38,741 nucleotides of DNA, from positions 1-38,741 of the forward strand of contig DATMGE010000064.1 of NCBI GenBank assembly GCA_035555795.1, given 5' to 3'. The notes beneath the pieces were generated by a model. The model worked only from the letters and a program-made list of their open reading frames with translations, did no database searches and was not told where the DNA came from. Both the position numbers and the translations under genes were made by a program. How positions within the stretch are numbered: position 1 is the stretch's first letter; each line of letters opens with the position of its first letter. Below, in pieces: positions 7,709 to 17,881 of this stretch. This DNA comes from RCIO01 sp035555795. Its GTDB lineage: Bacteria > Pseudomonadota > Alphaproteobacteria > Rhizobiales > Rhizobiaceae.

Positions 7709-9724
7709 TCAGAAAGAGCCCCCGAGCATCATCCAGGTGACCAGCGCTGCCACGCCGATGAGCATTGCGAATGCGTAGTGATAGAGATAGCCGGACTGCA
7801 GCTTCACGACACGCTGCGTCACATCGACGACGCGTGCCGAAATGCCGTCCGGCCCCAGCCCGTCAATGACCGCGCCGTCGCCCTGCTTCCACAGGAAGCG
7901 GCCAAGGCGCATGGCGGGCCTGACGAAGAGGAAGTCGTAGAGCTCGTCGAAATACCACTTGTTGAGCAGGAACTTGTAGAGCCCGTGATGCTGCTCGGCG
8001 AGGCGCTTCGGCGTTTCGGGCGAGCGGATATAGAACTGGTAGGCGGTCGCGAAGCCGATCAGCATGGCCACGAACGGCGCCAGCTTCACCCACATCGGCA
8101 CATCGTGGAATTCATGCAGGATGTGGTTGTCGGCCAGCGTGAACAGCGCGCCCTTCCAGAACGCTTCATAGCCTTCGCCGATGAAGAAATCGTGGAAGAT
8201 CACGCCCGCGAACAGCGCGCCGACGGCCAGCACAAAGAGCGGCACGAGCATGACCGGCGGAGATTCATGCACATGGTGCATTACGTCGGCCGAGGCGCGC
8301 GGCTTGCCATGGAAGGTCATGAAGATCAGCCGCCACGAATAGAAGCTGGTGAACATGGCTGCGATTACGAGCGTGATGAAGGCCCCGGTGGCCGCCGCAT
8401 TATGTCCCACGAAGGCGCCCTCGATGATGGCGTCCTTGGAGAAGAAGCCGGCCGTGCCGATAATGGTGGCGGGAATGCCCACGCCAGTCAGGGCGATCGT
8501 GCCGATGATCATCATCCAGTATGTCGTCGGGATCAGCTTGCGCAGACCGCCCATCTTGCGCATGTCCTGCTCGTCGGAGACGGCATGGATCACCGAGCCC
8601 GAGCCGAGGAATAGCAGCGCCTTGAAGAAGGCATGCGTGAACAGATGGAAGATCGCCGCCGAGTAGAAGCCCAGCCCCAGCGCCACGAACATGTAGCCGA
8701 GCTGCGAGCAGGTCGAATAGGCGATGACGCGCTTGATGTCGTTCTGGACCAGGCCGACGGTAGCTGCGAAGATCGCCGTCAGCGCGCCGATGAAGGTCAC
8801 CACCAGCAGTGCCGTGTGGCTGTGCTCGAAGATCGGCGACAGCCGCGCCAGCATGAACACGCCCGCCGTCACCATGGTCGCGGCATGGATCAGCGCCGAG
8901 ACCGGCGTCGGGCCTTCCATCGCATCCGGCAGCCAGGTGTGCAGCGGCACCTGCGCCGACTTGCCCATGGCGCCCATGAAGAGCAGCAGACAGACGATCG
9001 TCAGCGCGGAGGCCTTGTCGAGCTGGTAGCCGAGGAAGTTCAGCACCGTGTCGCCCTGCCCCGCAACCTCGCCGGACGCCGCTTCGGCGCCATGCGCCGC
9101 CGCCGGCAGATAGTCGGCCGCATTGGCGAAGATCGTCGCGAAGTCGACCGAGCCGAACAGCACGAACAGGCCGAAAATGCCGAGCAGGAAGCCGAAATCG
9201 CCGACGCGGTTGACGACGAATGCCTTGATGGCGGCCGCATTGGCCGACGGCTTCTTGTACCAGAATCCGATCAGCAGGTAGGAGGCGAGGCCGACGCCCT
9301 CCCAGCCGAAGAACATCTGGATCAGGTTGTCGCTCGTCACCAGCATCAGCATGGCGAAGGTGAACAGCGACAGATAGGCGAAGAAGCGCGGCCGGTGCGG
9401 ATCGTGGTGCATGTAGCCGATCGAGTAGATATGCACGAGCGATGACACGGTGTTGACCACCACCAGCATGACCACAGTCAGCGTGTCGATGCGCAACGAC
9501 CAGTCGGCCTGGAGCCCGCCGACATCCAGCCAGCGCAGCACCGGCACCGTGAAGGCTTCGCCCGAGCCGAAGGCGACGGTGACGAAAGCCACCCAGGAGA
9601 GCGCTGCGGAGACCACCAGCAGGCCGGAGGTCACATATTCCGATGCCTTGGCACCGATCTGCCGGCCGCCGAGGCCGGCGATCAGGAAGCCGAGAAGGGG
9701 AAGGAAGACGATGGCGTGATACAT
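7709..9724 (-). CDS. nuoL: NADH-quinone oxidoreductase subunit L
   Basis: A 671-aa distal antiporter-like subunit of complex I. It has about 16 transmembrane helices and the long lateral helix near the C-terminus that braces the membrane arm. Visible motifs include FFGWEGVGLASYLLIGFWY (TM5 glutamate), WLPDAMEGPTPVSALIHAA and STCSQLGYMFVA. The start MYHAIVFLPLLGFLIAGLG is chosen over an upstream in-frame TTG (9742) because it matches the family and has a GAAGG site nine bases upstream. It starts 14 bases after nuoK ends. Confidence 0.97.
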   Translation of the reverse strand: MYHAIVFLPLLGFLIAGLGGRQIGAKASEYVTSGLLVVSAALSWVAFVTVAFGSGEAFTVPVLRWLDVGGLQADWSLRIDTLTVVMLVVVNTVSSLVHIYSIGYMHHDPHRPRFFAYLSLFTFAMLMLVTSDNLIQMFFGWEGVGLASYLLIGFWYKKPSANAAAIKAFVVNRVGDFGFLLGIFGLFVLFGSVDFATIFANAADYLPAAAHGAEAASGEVAGQGDTVLNFLGYQLDKASALTIVCLLLFMGAMGKSAQVPLHTWLPDAMEGPTPVSALIHAATMVTAGVFMLARLSPIFEHSHTALLVVTFIGALTAIFAATVGLVQNDIKRVIAYSTCSQLGYMFVALGLGFYSAAIFHLFTHAFFKALLFLGSGSVIHAVSDEQDMRKMGGLRKLIPTTYWMMIIGTIALTGVGIPATIIGTAGFFSKDAIIEGAFVGHNAAATGAFITLVIAAMFTSFYSWRLIFMTFHGKPRASADVMHHVHESPPVMLVPLFVLAVGALFAGVIFHDFFIGEGYEAFWKGALFTLADNHILHEFHDVPMWVKLAPFVAMLIGFATAYQFYIRSPETPKRLAEQHHGLYKFLLNKWYFDELYDFLFVRPAMRLGRFLWKQGDGAVIDGLGPDGISARVVDVTQRVVKLQSGYLYHYAFAMLIGVAALVTWMMLGGSF

Positions 9725-9738
9725 TACGGGACCTTCGT

Positions 9739-10047
9739 TCAACCCTTCATCAGATTGACGTCTTCCGTCGCGATCGAACCCCGATTGCGGAAGAAGACGA
9801 CGAGAATGGCGAGGCCGATCGCAGCCTCCGCGGCGGCAACCGTCAGCACGAACAGGGCGAAAGCCTGCCCGACGAGATCGCCGAGCGCCGCCGAGAAGGC
9901 GACGAAATTGATGTTGACCGCCAGCAGGATAAGCTCGATCGACATCAGGATGACGATGACGTTCTTCCTGTTGAGGAAGATGCCGAACACGCCGAGCGTG
10001 AACAGCACGGCTGACAGCGTCAGGAAGTGTCCGATACCGACTTCCAT
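9739..10047 (-). CDS. nuoK: NADH-quinone oxidoreductase subunit K
   Basis: A 102-aa membrane subunit of complex I with three transmembrane helices. The two conserved membrane glutamates of the proton path are in MSIELILLAVN (TM2) and TVAAAEAAIGLAI (TM3). The start MEVGIGHFLTLSAVLFTLG and the full length match the family. It lies two bases after nuoJ and 14 bases before nuoL. Confidence 0.97.
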   Translation of the reverse strand: MEVGIGHFLTLSAVLFTLGVFGIFLNRKNVIVILMSIELILLAVNINFVAFSAALGDLVGQAFALFVLTVAAAEAAIGLAILVVFFRNRGSIATEDVNLMKG

Positions 10048-10049
10048 GG

Positions 10050-10670
10050 TCAGATTCCCTTGCCTGTCTCGACCTTCTTGATCTCGATCGCGCTGGCCGG
10101 ATTGCGGGCCACCTGCGCCGAGATGTCCTGGCGCTTGACGCCCTCCTTGTGGCGCAGGGTCAGCACGATCGCGCCGATCATCGCCACCAGCAGGATCAGG
10201 CCGGCGATCTGGAAGAAGTAGATGTAGTCCGTATAGAGGATGTCGCCGAGCGCGGCGGTGTTATGCCGCTCGGCCAGCGCCGGGATCGGCTTCGATATAT
10301 CGCCCGCGATCTGCGGCGACAGCGTGTAGCCGCCCAGCACGATGACCAGTTCGGCGGCCAGGATCAGCCCTACCAGCGCGCCGATGGGCGCATATTGCAG
10401 CGCGCCGCTCTTCAGTTCGGCGAAATCGACGTCGAGCATCATGACGACGAAGAGGAACAGCACCGCCACCGCGCCGACATAGACGACGAGCAGGATCATG
10501 GCGAGGAACTCGGCCCCCGTCAGCAGGAACAGCGCCGCCGCGTTGAAGAAGGTCAGGATCAGGAACAGCACCGAATGCACGGGGTTGCGGGCCGCGATGA
10601 CCATGAAGGCCGCCGCCACCGCAACGAATGCAAAGAGGTAGAAGAAGATCGCCTCTAATCCTGTCAGCAT
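10050..10670 (-). CDS. nuoJ: NADH-quinone oxidoreductase subunit J
   Basis: A 206-aa membrane subunit of complex I with five predicted transmembrane helices. The conserved TM3 region LLVVYVGAVAVLFLFVVMM, which contains the pi-bulge helix that switches during turnover, is clear. The start MLTGLEAIFFYLFAFVA is standard. Downstream it is packed against nuoK; upstream it has the largest spacer in the nuo cluster (109 bases, 10671-10779). Confidence 0.96.
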   Translation of the reverse strand: MLTGLEAIFFYLFAFVAVAAAFMVIAARNPVHSVLFLILTFFNAAALFLLTGAEFLAMILLVVYVGAVAVLFLFVVMMLDVDFAELKSGALQYAPIGALVGLILAAELVIVLGGYTLSPQIAGDISKPIPALAERHNTAALGDILYTDYIYFFQIAGLILLVAMIGAIVLTLRHKEGVKRQDISAQVARNPASAIEIKKVETGKGI

Positions 10671-10689
10671 GGGTACCCCGTAAATGGCT

Positions 10690-10705
10690 GGAGGGAGATC
10701 CCTCC
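10690..10705. other. Hairpin in the nuoI-nuoJ spacer
   Basis: GGAGGG (10690-10695) and CCCTCC (10700-10705) form a 6-bp GC stem with a 4-nt loop in the 109-base spacer between nuoI and nuoJ. A second GC-rich partly complementary stretch lies at about 10710-10737. There is no T run on either strand, so it is not a standard terminator. It could be an mRNA processing or stability element. The rest of the spacer holds no ATG-initiated frame on the minus strand. Confidence 0.4.
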
Positions 10706-10779
10706 GGTGCCGCGACCGCCTCCGGCGCGGACCGCGTGTCTCTTAGACGAGCCCCCTGTGCCCGTCCACCTGCGTTGCC

Positions 10780-11277
10780 TCAGCGATAAGGCGCATCCAA
10801 CGCAATGTTGCGTTCAAGTTCGCGCTCCCAGCGATCGCCATTCGCCAGCAGCTTGTCCTTCGAATAATAGAGTTCCTCGCGCGTCTCGGTCGCGAACTCG
10901 AAATTGGGCCCTTCCACGATCGCATCCACCGGGCACGCCTCCTGGCAGAAGCCGCAATAGATGCACTTCACCATGTCAATGTCGTAGCGCACCGTGCGGC
11001 GCGTCCCGTCGTTGCGGCGTGGGCCGGCCTCGATGGTGATGGCCTGCGCCGGACAGATCGCCTCGCACAGTTTGCAGGCGATGCAGCGTTCCTCACCGTT
11101 AGGATAACGGCGCAGCGCATGTTCGCCGCGGAAGCGCGGGCTCGTCGGCCCCTTCTCATGCGGGTAGTTGATTGTTTCCTTCGGCGCGAAGAACTGGCGC
11201 ATCGAGAGGAAGAAGGCGTCGACGAACTCCTTGAGGAGGAGCGATTTCGCGGCCTGTGCGAGGACCGACATGGTCAT
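10780..11277 (-). CDS. nuoI: NADH-quinone oxidoreductase subunit I
   Basis: A 165-aa peripheral-arm subunit of complex I carrying clusters N6a and N6b on the path to quinone. Two 4Fe-4S binding motifs are intact: CIACKLCEAICP and CIYCGFCQEACP. Two ATGs are possible. The first (11277) overlaps the stop of the preceding 63-aa gene as ATGA. The second (11271, giving MSVLAQAAKSLLL, 163 aa) has a better-spaced GGAGA site and matches the usual N-terminus. The C-terminus (ERNIALDAPYR) matches alphaproteobacterial NuoI. Confidence 0.96.
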   Translation of the reverse strand: MTMSVLAQAAKSLLLKEFVDAFFLSMRQFFAPKETINYPHEKGPTSPRFRGEHALRRYPNGEERCIACKLCEAICPAQAITIEAGPRRNDGTRRTVRYDIDMVKCIYCGFCQEACPVDAIVEGPNFEFATETREELYYSKDKLLANGDRWERELERNIALDAPYR

Positions 11278-11465
11278 TCTCCGACGAATAGAGGGCCGAT
11301 GAACCAGCCCATGACCGGCAACAGCACAAGCTGCACCATGCCGGTTACATTAAGAACACGCTTGGTCTCCTGCAGATCGACGCGTGTGGCCAGGAGACGC
11401 AGCAGCGCGAAATCCGCCACGGCGATCAAAAGGCCAACCAGCGCGCCGATAGCAGCAGCACTCAT
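11274..11465 (-). CDS. 63-aa two-helix membrane protein embedded between nuoH and nuoI
   Basis: A 63-aa protein starting MSAAAIGALVGLLIAVADFA with two predicted transmembrane helices (about residues 3-24 and 40-61). They are joined by a charged stretch, TRVDLQETKR. Its ATG shares a base with the nuoH stop (TGATG) and its TGA overlaps the first nuoI ATG, so it is built into the operon by start/stop coupling. It is not one of the 14 core subunits and I do not recognise the family. Position suggests a small accessory or assembly factor of the complex I membrane arm; that is inference. Confidence 0.75.
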   Translation of the reverse strand: MSAAAIGALVGLLIAVADFALLRLLATRVDLQETKRVLNVTGMVQLVLLPVMGWFIGPLFVGE

Positions 11466-12508
11466 CACGCAAGCCCTGTGAGCTTGAGGAAGGCAGCGGT
11501 TGCGACCACCATGAAGAGCGAGATCGGCAGGAAAACCTTCCAGCCCAACCGCATCAGCTGGTCGTAGCGGTAGCGCGGCACGAACGCCTTCACCATGGAG
11601 AACATGAAGAACACCAGGCAAAGCTTCAACACGAACCAGATGACGCCCGGCACCCAGGTGAAGGGCGCGAAATCGAACGGGGGTAGCCAGCCGCCAAGGA
11701 ACAGGATCGTCGTCAGCGCACACATCAGCACGATGGCGACATATTCGCCGAGGAAGAACAGCAGGAACGGCGTCGACGAATACTCGATCATGTGGCCGGC
11801 CACGAGTTCCGACTCGGCTTCCACCAGGTCGAAGGGCGGGCGGTTCGTCTCGGCCAGCGCCGAGATGAAGAAGATGATGAACATCGGGAACAGGCCGAGC
11901 CAGTGCCAGTCGAGGAAGGTCGCCGGCAGGCCAAGCATGGTGCCGAGGCCGGTATTCTGCGCCAGCACGATGTCGGTGAGGTTGAGCGAGCCCACGCACA
12001 GAAGCACGGTCACGATCACGAAGCCGATGGAGACCTCGTAGGACACCATCTGCGCCGCCGAGCGCAACGCGCCGAGGAACGGATATTTCGAGTTCGACGC
12101 CCAGCCGCCCATGATCACGCCGTAAACCTCGAGAGAGGAGATGGCGAAGATGTAGAGAATGCCGACATTGATGTCGGCGATGGCCCAGCCGAGATTGACC
12201 GGGATCACCGCCCATGTGCCGATGGCCAGCACCGCCGAGACCAGCGGCGCGAGCAGGAAGACGCCCTTATTGGCGCCCGACGGGATGATCGGCTCCTTGA
12301 AGACGAATTTGAACAGGTCGGCGAAGGCCTGGAGCGTGCCCCAGGGGCCGACCACGTTGGGGCCGCGCCGCAGTTGCACCGCCGCCCAGATCTTGCGGTC
12401 GGCATAGAGGATATAGGCCACGCCCACGAGCAGGACGACGATCAGCAGGACCGATTGGCCCAGCATGATCAGCGCCGGCAGCACATAGGTTGAGAAGAAT
12501 TCGTCCAT
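11465..12508 (-). CDS. nuoH: NADH-quinone oxidoreductase subunit H
   Basis: A 347-aa membrane subunit of complex I that forms most of the quinone-access tunnel, with about eight transmembrane helices. Signature segments are RRGPNVVGPWGTLQAFADL, KFVFKEPIIPSGANKG and the glutamate-rich loop ETNRPPFDLVEAESELVAG. The start MDEFFSTYVLPALIMLGQS was chosen because residues upstream of it in the open frame (nuoG tail in another frame) are not NuoH-like. It starts 11 bases after nuoG ends and its stop overlaps the next small gene. Confidence 0.97.
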   Translation of the reverse strand: MDEFFSTYVLPALIMLGQSVLLIVVLLVGVAYILYADRKIWAAVQLRRGPNVVGPWGTLQAFADLFKFVFKEPIIPSGANKGVFLLAPLVSAVLAIGTWAVIPVNLGWAIADINVGILYIFAISSLEVYGVIMGGWASNSKYPFLGALRSAAQMVSYEVSIGFVIVTVLLCVGSLNLTDIVLAQNTGLGTMLGLPATFLDWHWLGLFPMFIIFFISALAETNRPPFDLVEAESELVAGHMIEYSSTPFLLFFLGEYVAIVLMCALTTILFLGGWLPPFDFAPFTWVPGVIWFVLKLCLVFFMFSMVKAFVPRYRYDQLMRLGWKVFLPISLFMVVATAAFLKLTGLA

Positions 12509-12519
12509 GTCCCCCGCCC

Positions 12520-14601
12520 CTATTCGGCCGCCTGCTTGAATCCGTCGCGGGCCAGCGCCGAACATTCGGCCATGACGGCCGAGGCGCGCGCGATCGGATT
12601 GGTGAGATAGAAATCGCCTATGGCGGATGTGAAGGCATCCTTGCCGAGCTTGCCGGAAACCTTCGTCAGCCTGCTCATATCGGCGAAAGTGGCCGGCGCG
12701 ATCCTGTCGATGGCCGCCAGATGCGGCACGTCGGCATAGAGATGCGCGCGCAGCTGCGGCAGCGAATCGAAGGGCAGCTTCTTGCCCAGCACATCCGACA
12801 AGGCGCGCAGGATGGCCCAGTCTTCCTTGGCCTCGCCAGGCGCGAAGCCGGCCCGGTTCGCCATCTGCACCCGGCCCTCGGTGTTCACATAGGTTCCCGA
12901 CTTCTCGGTATAGGCGGCCGCCGGCAGGATCACATCCGCCCGGTGCGCGCCGGCATCGCCATGCGTGCCGATATAGACGGTGAAGGCATCGCCGATCGCG
13001 TTCATGTCGATCTCGTCTGCGCCGAGCAGGAAGAGCACATCGAGCGCGCCCATCATGCCCGCCACATCATTGCCGCCAGCGCCCGGCACGAAGCCGACAT
13101 CGAGCCCGCCGACGCGCCCGGCCGCGGTGTGGAGGACCGCAAAACCGTTCCACGCATCGCCGATGGCGCCACAGGCCTGCGCCAACTGCGCGGCGAGAGC
13201 CAGCACAGCCGCACCGTCGGCGCGGGCAAGCGCGCCCTGCCCCACGATGATCAGCGGGCGCTCGGCATTCTTCAGCGTGTCGAGGAAGGAAACGCCGCCG
13301 TCGACGAGCTGGCGCAGCGTCTCCGCACCGGCGCCCAGCTGCTCATAATCATAGCGAAGGTCACCCACATCGCCGATCACGCCGACCGGCAGGTTGCCCA
13401 TGCGCCAGCGCTTGCGGATGCGCGCATTCAGCACGGAAGCCTCGAAGCGCGGATTGGCGCCGATGATCAGCACCGCATCCGCCTGCTCGATGCCCTCGAT
13501 GGTCGGGTTGAAGACGTAGCTCGCGCGGCCGAGCGCCGGATCGAGCTTCGCGCCATCCTGGCGGCAATCCATATTGGCCGAGCCGAGCGACTGCATCAGC
13601 AACTTGAGCGCATAGATTTCCTCGACCGCGGCCAGATCGCCGGCAATCGCGCCGATGCGCTCGCCGGTGGTCTTCGCCACCGCATCGCGGACGGCGGCGA
13701 ACGCCTCCGCCCATGAAGCAACGGTAAGCTTGCCGTTGCGGCGGACATAGGGCCGGTCGAGACGCTGGGTGCGCAGCCCGTCCCAGATGAAGCGCGTCTT
13801 GTCGGAGATCCACTCCTCGTTCACCGCCTCGTTGATGCGCGGCAGGATGCGCATGACCTCGCGGCCGCGCGTATCGACGCGGATCGCCGAGCCCACCGCA
13901 TCCATCACGTCGACCGATTCGGTCTTGGTCAGTTCCCACGGACGGGCCTGGAAGGCGTAGGGGCGCGACGTCAGCGCGCCGACGGGGCACAGGTCGATCA
14001 CATTGCCCTGGAGCTCGGAGGTCATCGCCTGTTCGAGATAGGTGGTGATCTCCGCGTCCTCGCCGCGACCAATCAGGCCAAGCTCAGAGATTCCAGCGAC
14101 TTCCGTTGTGAACCTCACGCAGCGCGTGCAGTGGATGCAACGCGTCATGATGGTCTTGACCAGCGGGCCGATATATTTGTCCTCGACGGCGCGCTTGTTC
14201 TCGTGAAAGCGCGAGGAATCGACGCCGAAGGCCATCGCCTGGTCCTGCAGGTCGCATTCGCCGCCCTGGTCGCAGATCGGGCAATCCAGCGGGTGGTTGA
14301 TGAGCAGGAACTCCATCACCCCCTCGCGCGCCTTCTTGACCATTGGCGAGTTGGTGAACATTTCCGGCAGTTCGCCGTTCGGGCCGGGGCGCAGGTCGCG
14401 CACGCCCATGGCGCAGGAGGCCTGCGGCTTGGGCGGGCCGCCCTTCACCTCGACAAGGCACATGCGGCAGTTGCCGGCAATCGACAGCCGCTCGTGGAAG
14501 CAGAAACGCGGCACTTCGGCGCCCGCCTCCTCCGCCGCCTGAAGCAGCGTGTAGTGGTCGGGAACCTCGATCTCTTTGCCGTCGACCCTGAGTTTCGCCA
14601 T
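12520..14601 (-). CDS. nuoG: NADH-quinone oxidoreductase subunit G
   Basis: A 693-aa peripheral-arm iron-sulfur subunit of complex I. It has an N-terminal 2Fe-2S ferredoxin domain (cysteines in FCFHERL, CRMCLVEV and ASCAMGV). Next come the His/Cys 4Fe-4S site (HPLDCPICDQGGECDLQ) and a further 4Fe-4S set (CIHCTRC with CPVGAL). The C-terminal part is a molybdopterin-oxidoreductase-like domain that binds no cofactor in complex I. The extra N7 cluster cysteines of some bacteria were not seen. Of two adjacent ATGs (14604 and 14601) the second is preferred, with GGAGG six bases upstream. It overlaps the stop of the preceding 37-codon frame. Confidence 0.97.
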   Translation of the reverse strand: MAKLRVDGKEIEVPDHYTLLQAAEEAGAEVPRFCFHERLSIAGNCRMCLVEVKGGPPKPQASCAMGVRDLRPGPNGELPEMFTNSPMVKKAREGVMEFLLINHPLDCPICDQGGECDLQDQAMAFGVDSSRFHENKRAVEDKYIGPLVKTIMTRCIHCTRCVRFTTEVAGISELGLIGRGEDAEITTYLEQAMTSELQGNVIDLCPVGALTSRPYAFQARPWELTKTESVDVMDAVGSAIRVDTRGREVMRILPRINEAVNEEWISDKTRFIWDGLRTQRLDRPYVRRNGKLTVASWAEAFAAVRDAVAKTTGERIGAIAGDLAAVEEIYALKLLMQSLGSANMDCRQDGAKLDPALGRASYVFNPTIEGIEQADAVLIIGANPRFEASVLNARIRKRWRMGNLPVGVIGDVGDLRYDYEQLGAGAETLRQLVDGGVSFLDTLKNAERPLIIVGQGALARADGAAVLALAAQLAQACGAIGDAWNGFAVLHTAAGRVGGLDVGFVPGAGGNDVAGMMGALDVLFLLGADEIDMNAIGDAFTVYIGTHGDAGAHRADVILPAAAYTEKSGTYVNTEGRVQMANRAGFAPGEAKEDWAILRALSDVLGKKLPFDSLPQLRAHLYADVPHLAAIDRIAPATFADMSRLTKVSGKLGKDAFTSAIGDFYLTNPIARASAVMAECSALARDGFKQAAE

Positions 14602-14714
14602 CATTCGCCTCCGGCGGCCGCTGCCGCCCGATCGGTTTCGAGGTTTACCGCCGGCGCGCAGCCGAAGCGGCGCGCGCTCTTCCAGACCGGATTGACCTGC
14701 GCCACGGGAATCAT
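14601..14714 (-). CDS. Candidate 37-aa microprotein between the H3TH gene and nuoG
   Basis: An ATG overlaps the stop of the upstream H3TH gene (ATGA), and 37 codons later a TGA overlaps the nuoG start region (ATGATG). The peptide starts MIPVAQVNPVWKSARRFGC and ends with an alanine-rich tail. There is no transmembrane segment, and the one cysteine is C19. The frame fills the whole gap between its neighbours with coupled junctions on both sides, which is unusual for a chance frame. I do not recognise it. An upstream SD is not obvious, so translation would rely on coupling. Confidence 0.5.
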   Translation of the reverse strand: MIPVAQVNPVWKSARRFGCAPAVNLETDRAAAAAGGE

Positions 14715-15375
14715 GCAGCGCCCCCGGCGGTCAACAGCCTTGCCTGGGCAATCCATTCGTCGCGCGCAATGCGGCCATTCAGCCCAAGCTTATCGTCGAT
14801 GCGGACCGCATCGTCTTCGGAAAGGCCGGCAAGCCCCGCAAAGGTCGATATGCCAAGCCCGTTCAGGGCCTGTTCGAGCTTCGGGCCGATGCCGGAGATC
14901 ATCTTGAGGTCATCCGCCGCAGATGCCTGCCCGACATGGACCTCGAGCGGTTTCTTTCGCGTTTCGGCCTTGCTTGCCGACTTTGCGGCCGGCGCGCTCT
15001 TCACGGAAGCCGGCTGGGACTCCGCCGCCTTGCGGGCGGCCGCCCGCCCCCGACGCGCGTCAAGACGCTCCGCCGCCGTCGAAAGCTGGATTACCTTGGC
15101 ACGCGCATCGGCAATGACTGCATCCGTTGCCGCGCGGGCCTTGCGGACGACATCCCCGTGGCCGGTTTCGGGCCGTGGCGCCGCTTCCGGCGCGATATCC
15201 ATCAAACGGCGCGCCACGGCGGCCGAGCCCATGACCGTGCCCAGCCAGATGCCGGCCATATGTGCGGCCAGCCCCATGCCGAGCGCGGATGCGGAAGCCA
15301 GGCCGGCCATCGGATGGGCCATGAGGTTGACCATCCCGGCCGCGTCCGCCTGTTTGTCCATGGACGATCTTCCGG

Positions 15376-15379
<4 letters not shown>
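14711..15379 (-). CDS. Helix-hairpin-helix (H3TH, COG3743-like) protein embedded between nuoF and nuoG
   Basis: A 222-aa protein in three parts. There is a glycine/alanine-rich hydrophobic N-terminus (residues about 16-57, possibly membrane-associated). A basic alanine/lysine-rich linker (about 75-150) includes ARRGRAAARKAAESQ. The C-terminal H3TH domain (about 155-216) has DDLKMISGIGPKLEQ and GRIARDEWIAQARLL. The domain closely resembles the C-terminal extension of NuoE in this same operon. The family is annotated as 'predicted 5' DNA nuclease', but no nuclease catalytic domain is present here. The ATG overlaps the nuoF stop (ATGA) and the stop overlaps the next small frame. The role is unknown; a complex I accessory or assembly protein is plausible. 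Confidence 0.85.
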
Positions 15380-16677
<1,298 letters not shown>

Positions 16678-16687
16678 CCTTGGCTCC

Positions 16688-17881
16688 CTACCGCGGCTTC
16701 TTGCCGAAGACGCGGATATATTCGGCCTCGCCGCCCTTGGCCAAGGCCTTGGCCTGCCTGACCCAGTCCTCACGCTCGATCCGCCCGCCGAAGCGGAGAT
16801 AACCGTCGACCCATTCGCGCTCGGCCTTCTTCCAGCCGGCGACCTGGGCGAAGGTATAGATGCCGAGCGAATGCAGGATCGCCTCGTTCTTCGGGCCGAC
16901 GCCCGAGATCAGCTGGAGATCGTCCGGCTGCGCGGGGCGTTCGATGCCGGCCGGGCGATCCCTGCTCTCCAGCGAGGACTTTTCGGCCTTGTCGGCGGCG
17001 CCCTTGCCGGAATGGACGCGGCGCCTGGCCGAACCCTCGACCGCCGGCTCGGCGCGGTCGGCGGCGGCATCGTTGACCAGCGGCGCCGCAACGCTCGCGG
17101 CGCGCTCGGCCTGCGGGCTCACCTTGGTGTTCGACGGCGACTTGATCGCCGGGCTCGTCTCGATCGCATCCGTCTTCGGCTTGGCAGACCGGCTCGGCGC
17201 GGTTCCGGCTTTCGTCGTGGCCGTCTTCTCGACTCGCGCATCGTCCTTGCGAACGGTCTTGAGGACCGCTTTCTCGTCAGCCAGCGAAGTGAAGCCGGAG
17301 ATCGGCGCGGAGAAGAAGCGGTCCGTCTGCGGGCCGGTCGGTATGTCGTCGCCCCTGCCCGCCTCGAATGCGTCGATGATCTCGGCAAGCCTTTCCGGCG
17401 TCAGATCCTCATAAGTGTCCTTGAAGACCATGACCATCGGCGCATTCACGCAGGCGCCGAGACATTCGACCTCTTCCCACGAAAGCGTGCCCGCCTCGTT
17501 AGTGTGGAACTGGTCGTGATGGATCTTCGAGCGGCAGACATCCATCAGCTCTTCCGCACCGCGCAGCATGCAGGGCGTGGTGCCGCAGACCTGAATGTGG
17601 GCGCGCGTACCCACCGGCTTGAGCTGGTACTGCGTATAGAAGGTCGCGACCTCGAGCACGCGGATATAGGGCATGTCGAGCATGTCGGCGATGTGCTCGA
17701 TGGCTGCCCGCGTCACCCAGCCTTCCTGCTCCTGCGCGCGCATGAGCAGCGGAATGACCGCCGACTGCTGGCGGCCGGTCGGATATTTGCCGATTGTCTT
17801 TTCCGCCCAGACGGCATTCTCCGTATTGAAGGAGAATGTTGCTGGCTGGACGGCTGGCTCTGCGAGACGGCGAACTGACAT
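16688..17881 (-). CDS. nuoE: NADH-quinone oxidoreductase subunit E with C-terminal H3TH extension
   Basis: A 397-aa protein, more than twice the length of classical NuoE. Residues 20-195 form the thioredoxin-like 2Fe-2S domain (cluster N1a) with cysteines C99, C104, C140 and C144 (CGTTPC and CLGAC). Residues about 205-315 are a low-complexity, charged and alanine-rich linker. Residues about 319-382 form an H3TH domain (DDLQLISGVGPKNE, GRIEREDWVRQAKAL), ending in a basic tail, FGKKPR. The same domain occurs in the separate gene between nuoF and nuoG. Extended NuoE proteins of this kind are seen in Rhizobiales annotations, but the domain's role in complex I is unknown to me. It starts directly after the nuoD stop needs to be read: the nuoD TAA ends one base before... 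in fact the ATG (17881-17879) abuts the nuoD stop (17884-17882). Confidence 0.96.
   Translation of the reverse strand: MSVRRLAEPAVQPATFSFNTENAVWAEKTIGKYPTGRQQSAVIPLLMRAQEQEGWVTRAAIEHIADMLDMPYIRVLEVATFYTQYQLKPVGTRAHIQVCGTTPCMLRGAEELMDVCRSKIHHDQFHTNEAGTLSWEEVECLGACVNAPMVMVFKDTYEDLTPERLAEIIDAFEAGRGDDIPTGPQTDRFFSAPISGFTSLADEKAVLKTVRKDDARVEKTATTKAGTAPSRSAKPKTDAIETSPAIKSPSNTKVSPQAERAASVAAPLVNDAAADRAEPAVEGSARRRVHSGKGAADKAEKSSLESRDRPAGIERPAQPDDLQLISGVGPKNEAILHSLGIYTFAQVAGWKKAEREWVDGYLRFGGRIEREDWVRQAKALAKGGEAEYIRVFGKKPR

Noticed and set aside
9725..9742. Upstream TTG start for nuoL
   Set aside because: It would overlap nuoK and lacks family support; the ATG at 9724 has a well-placed GAAGG site.
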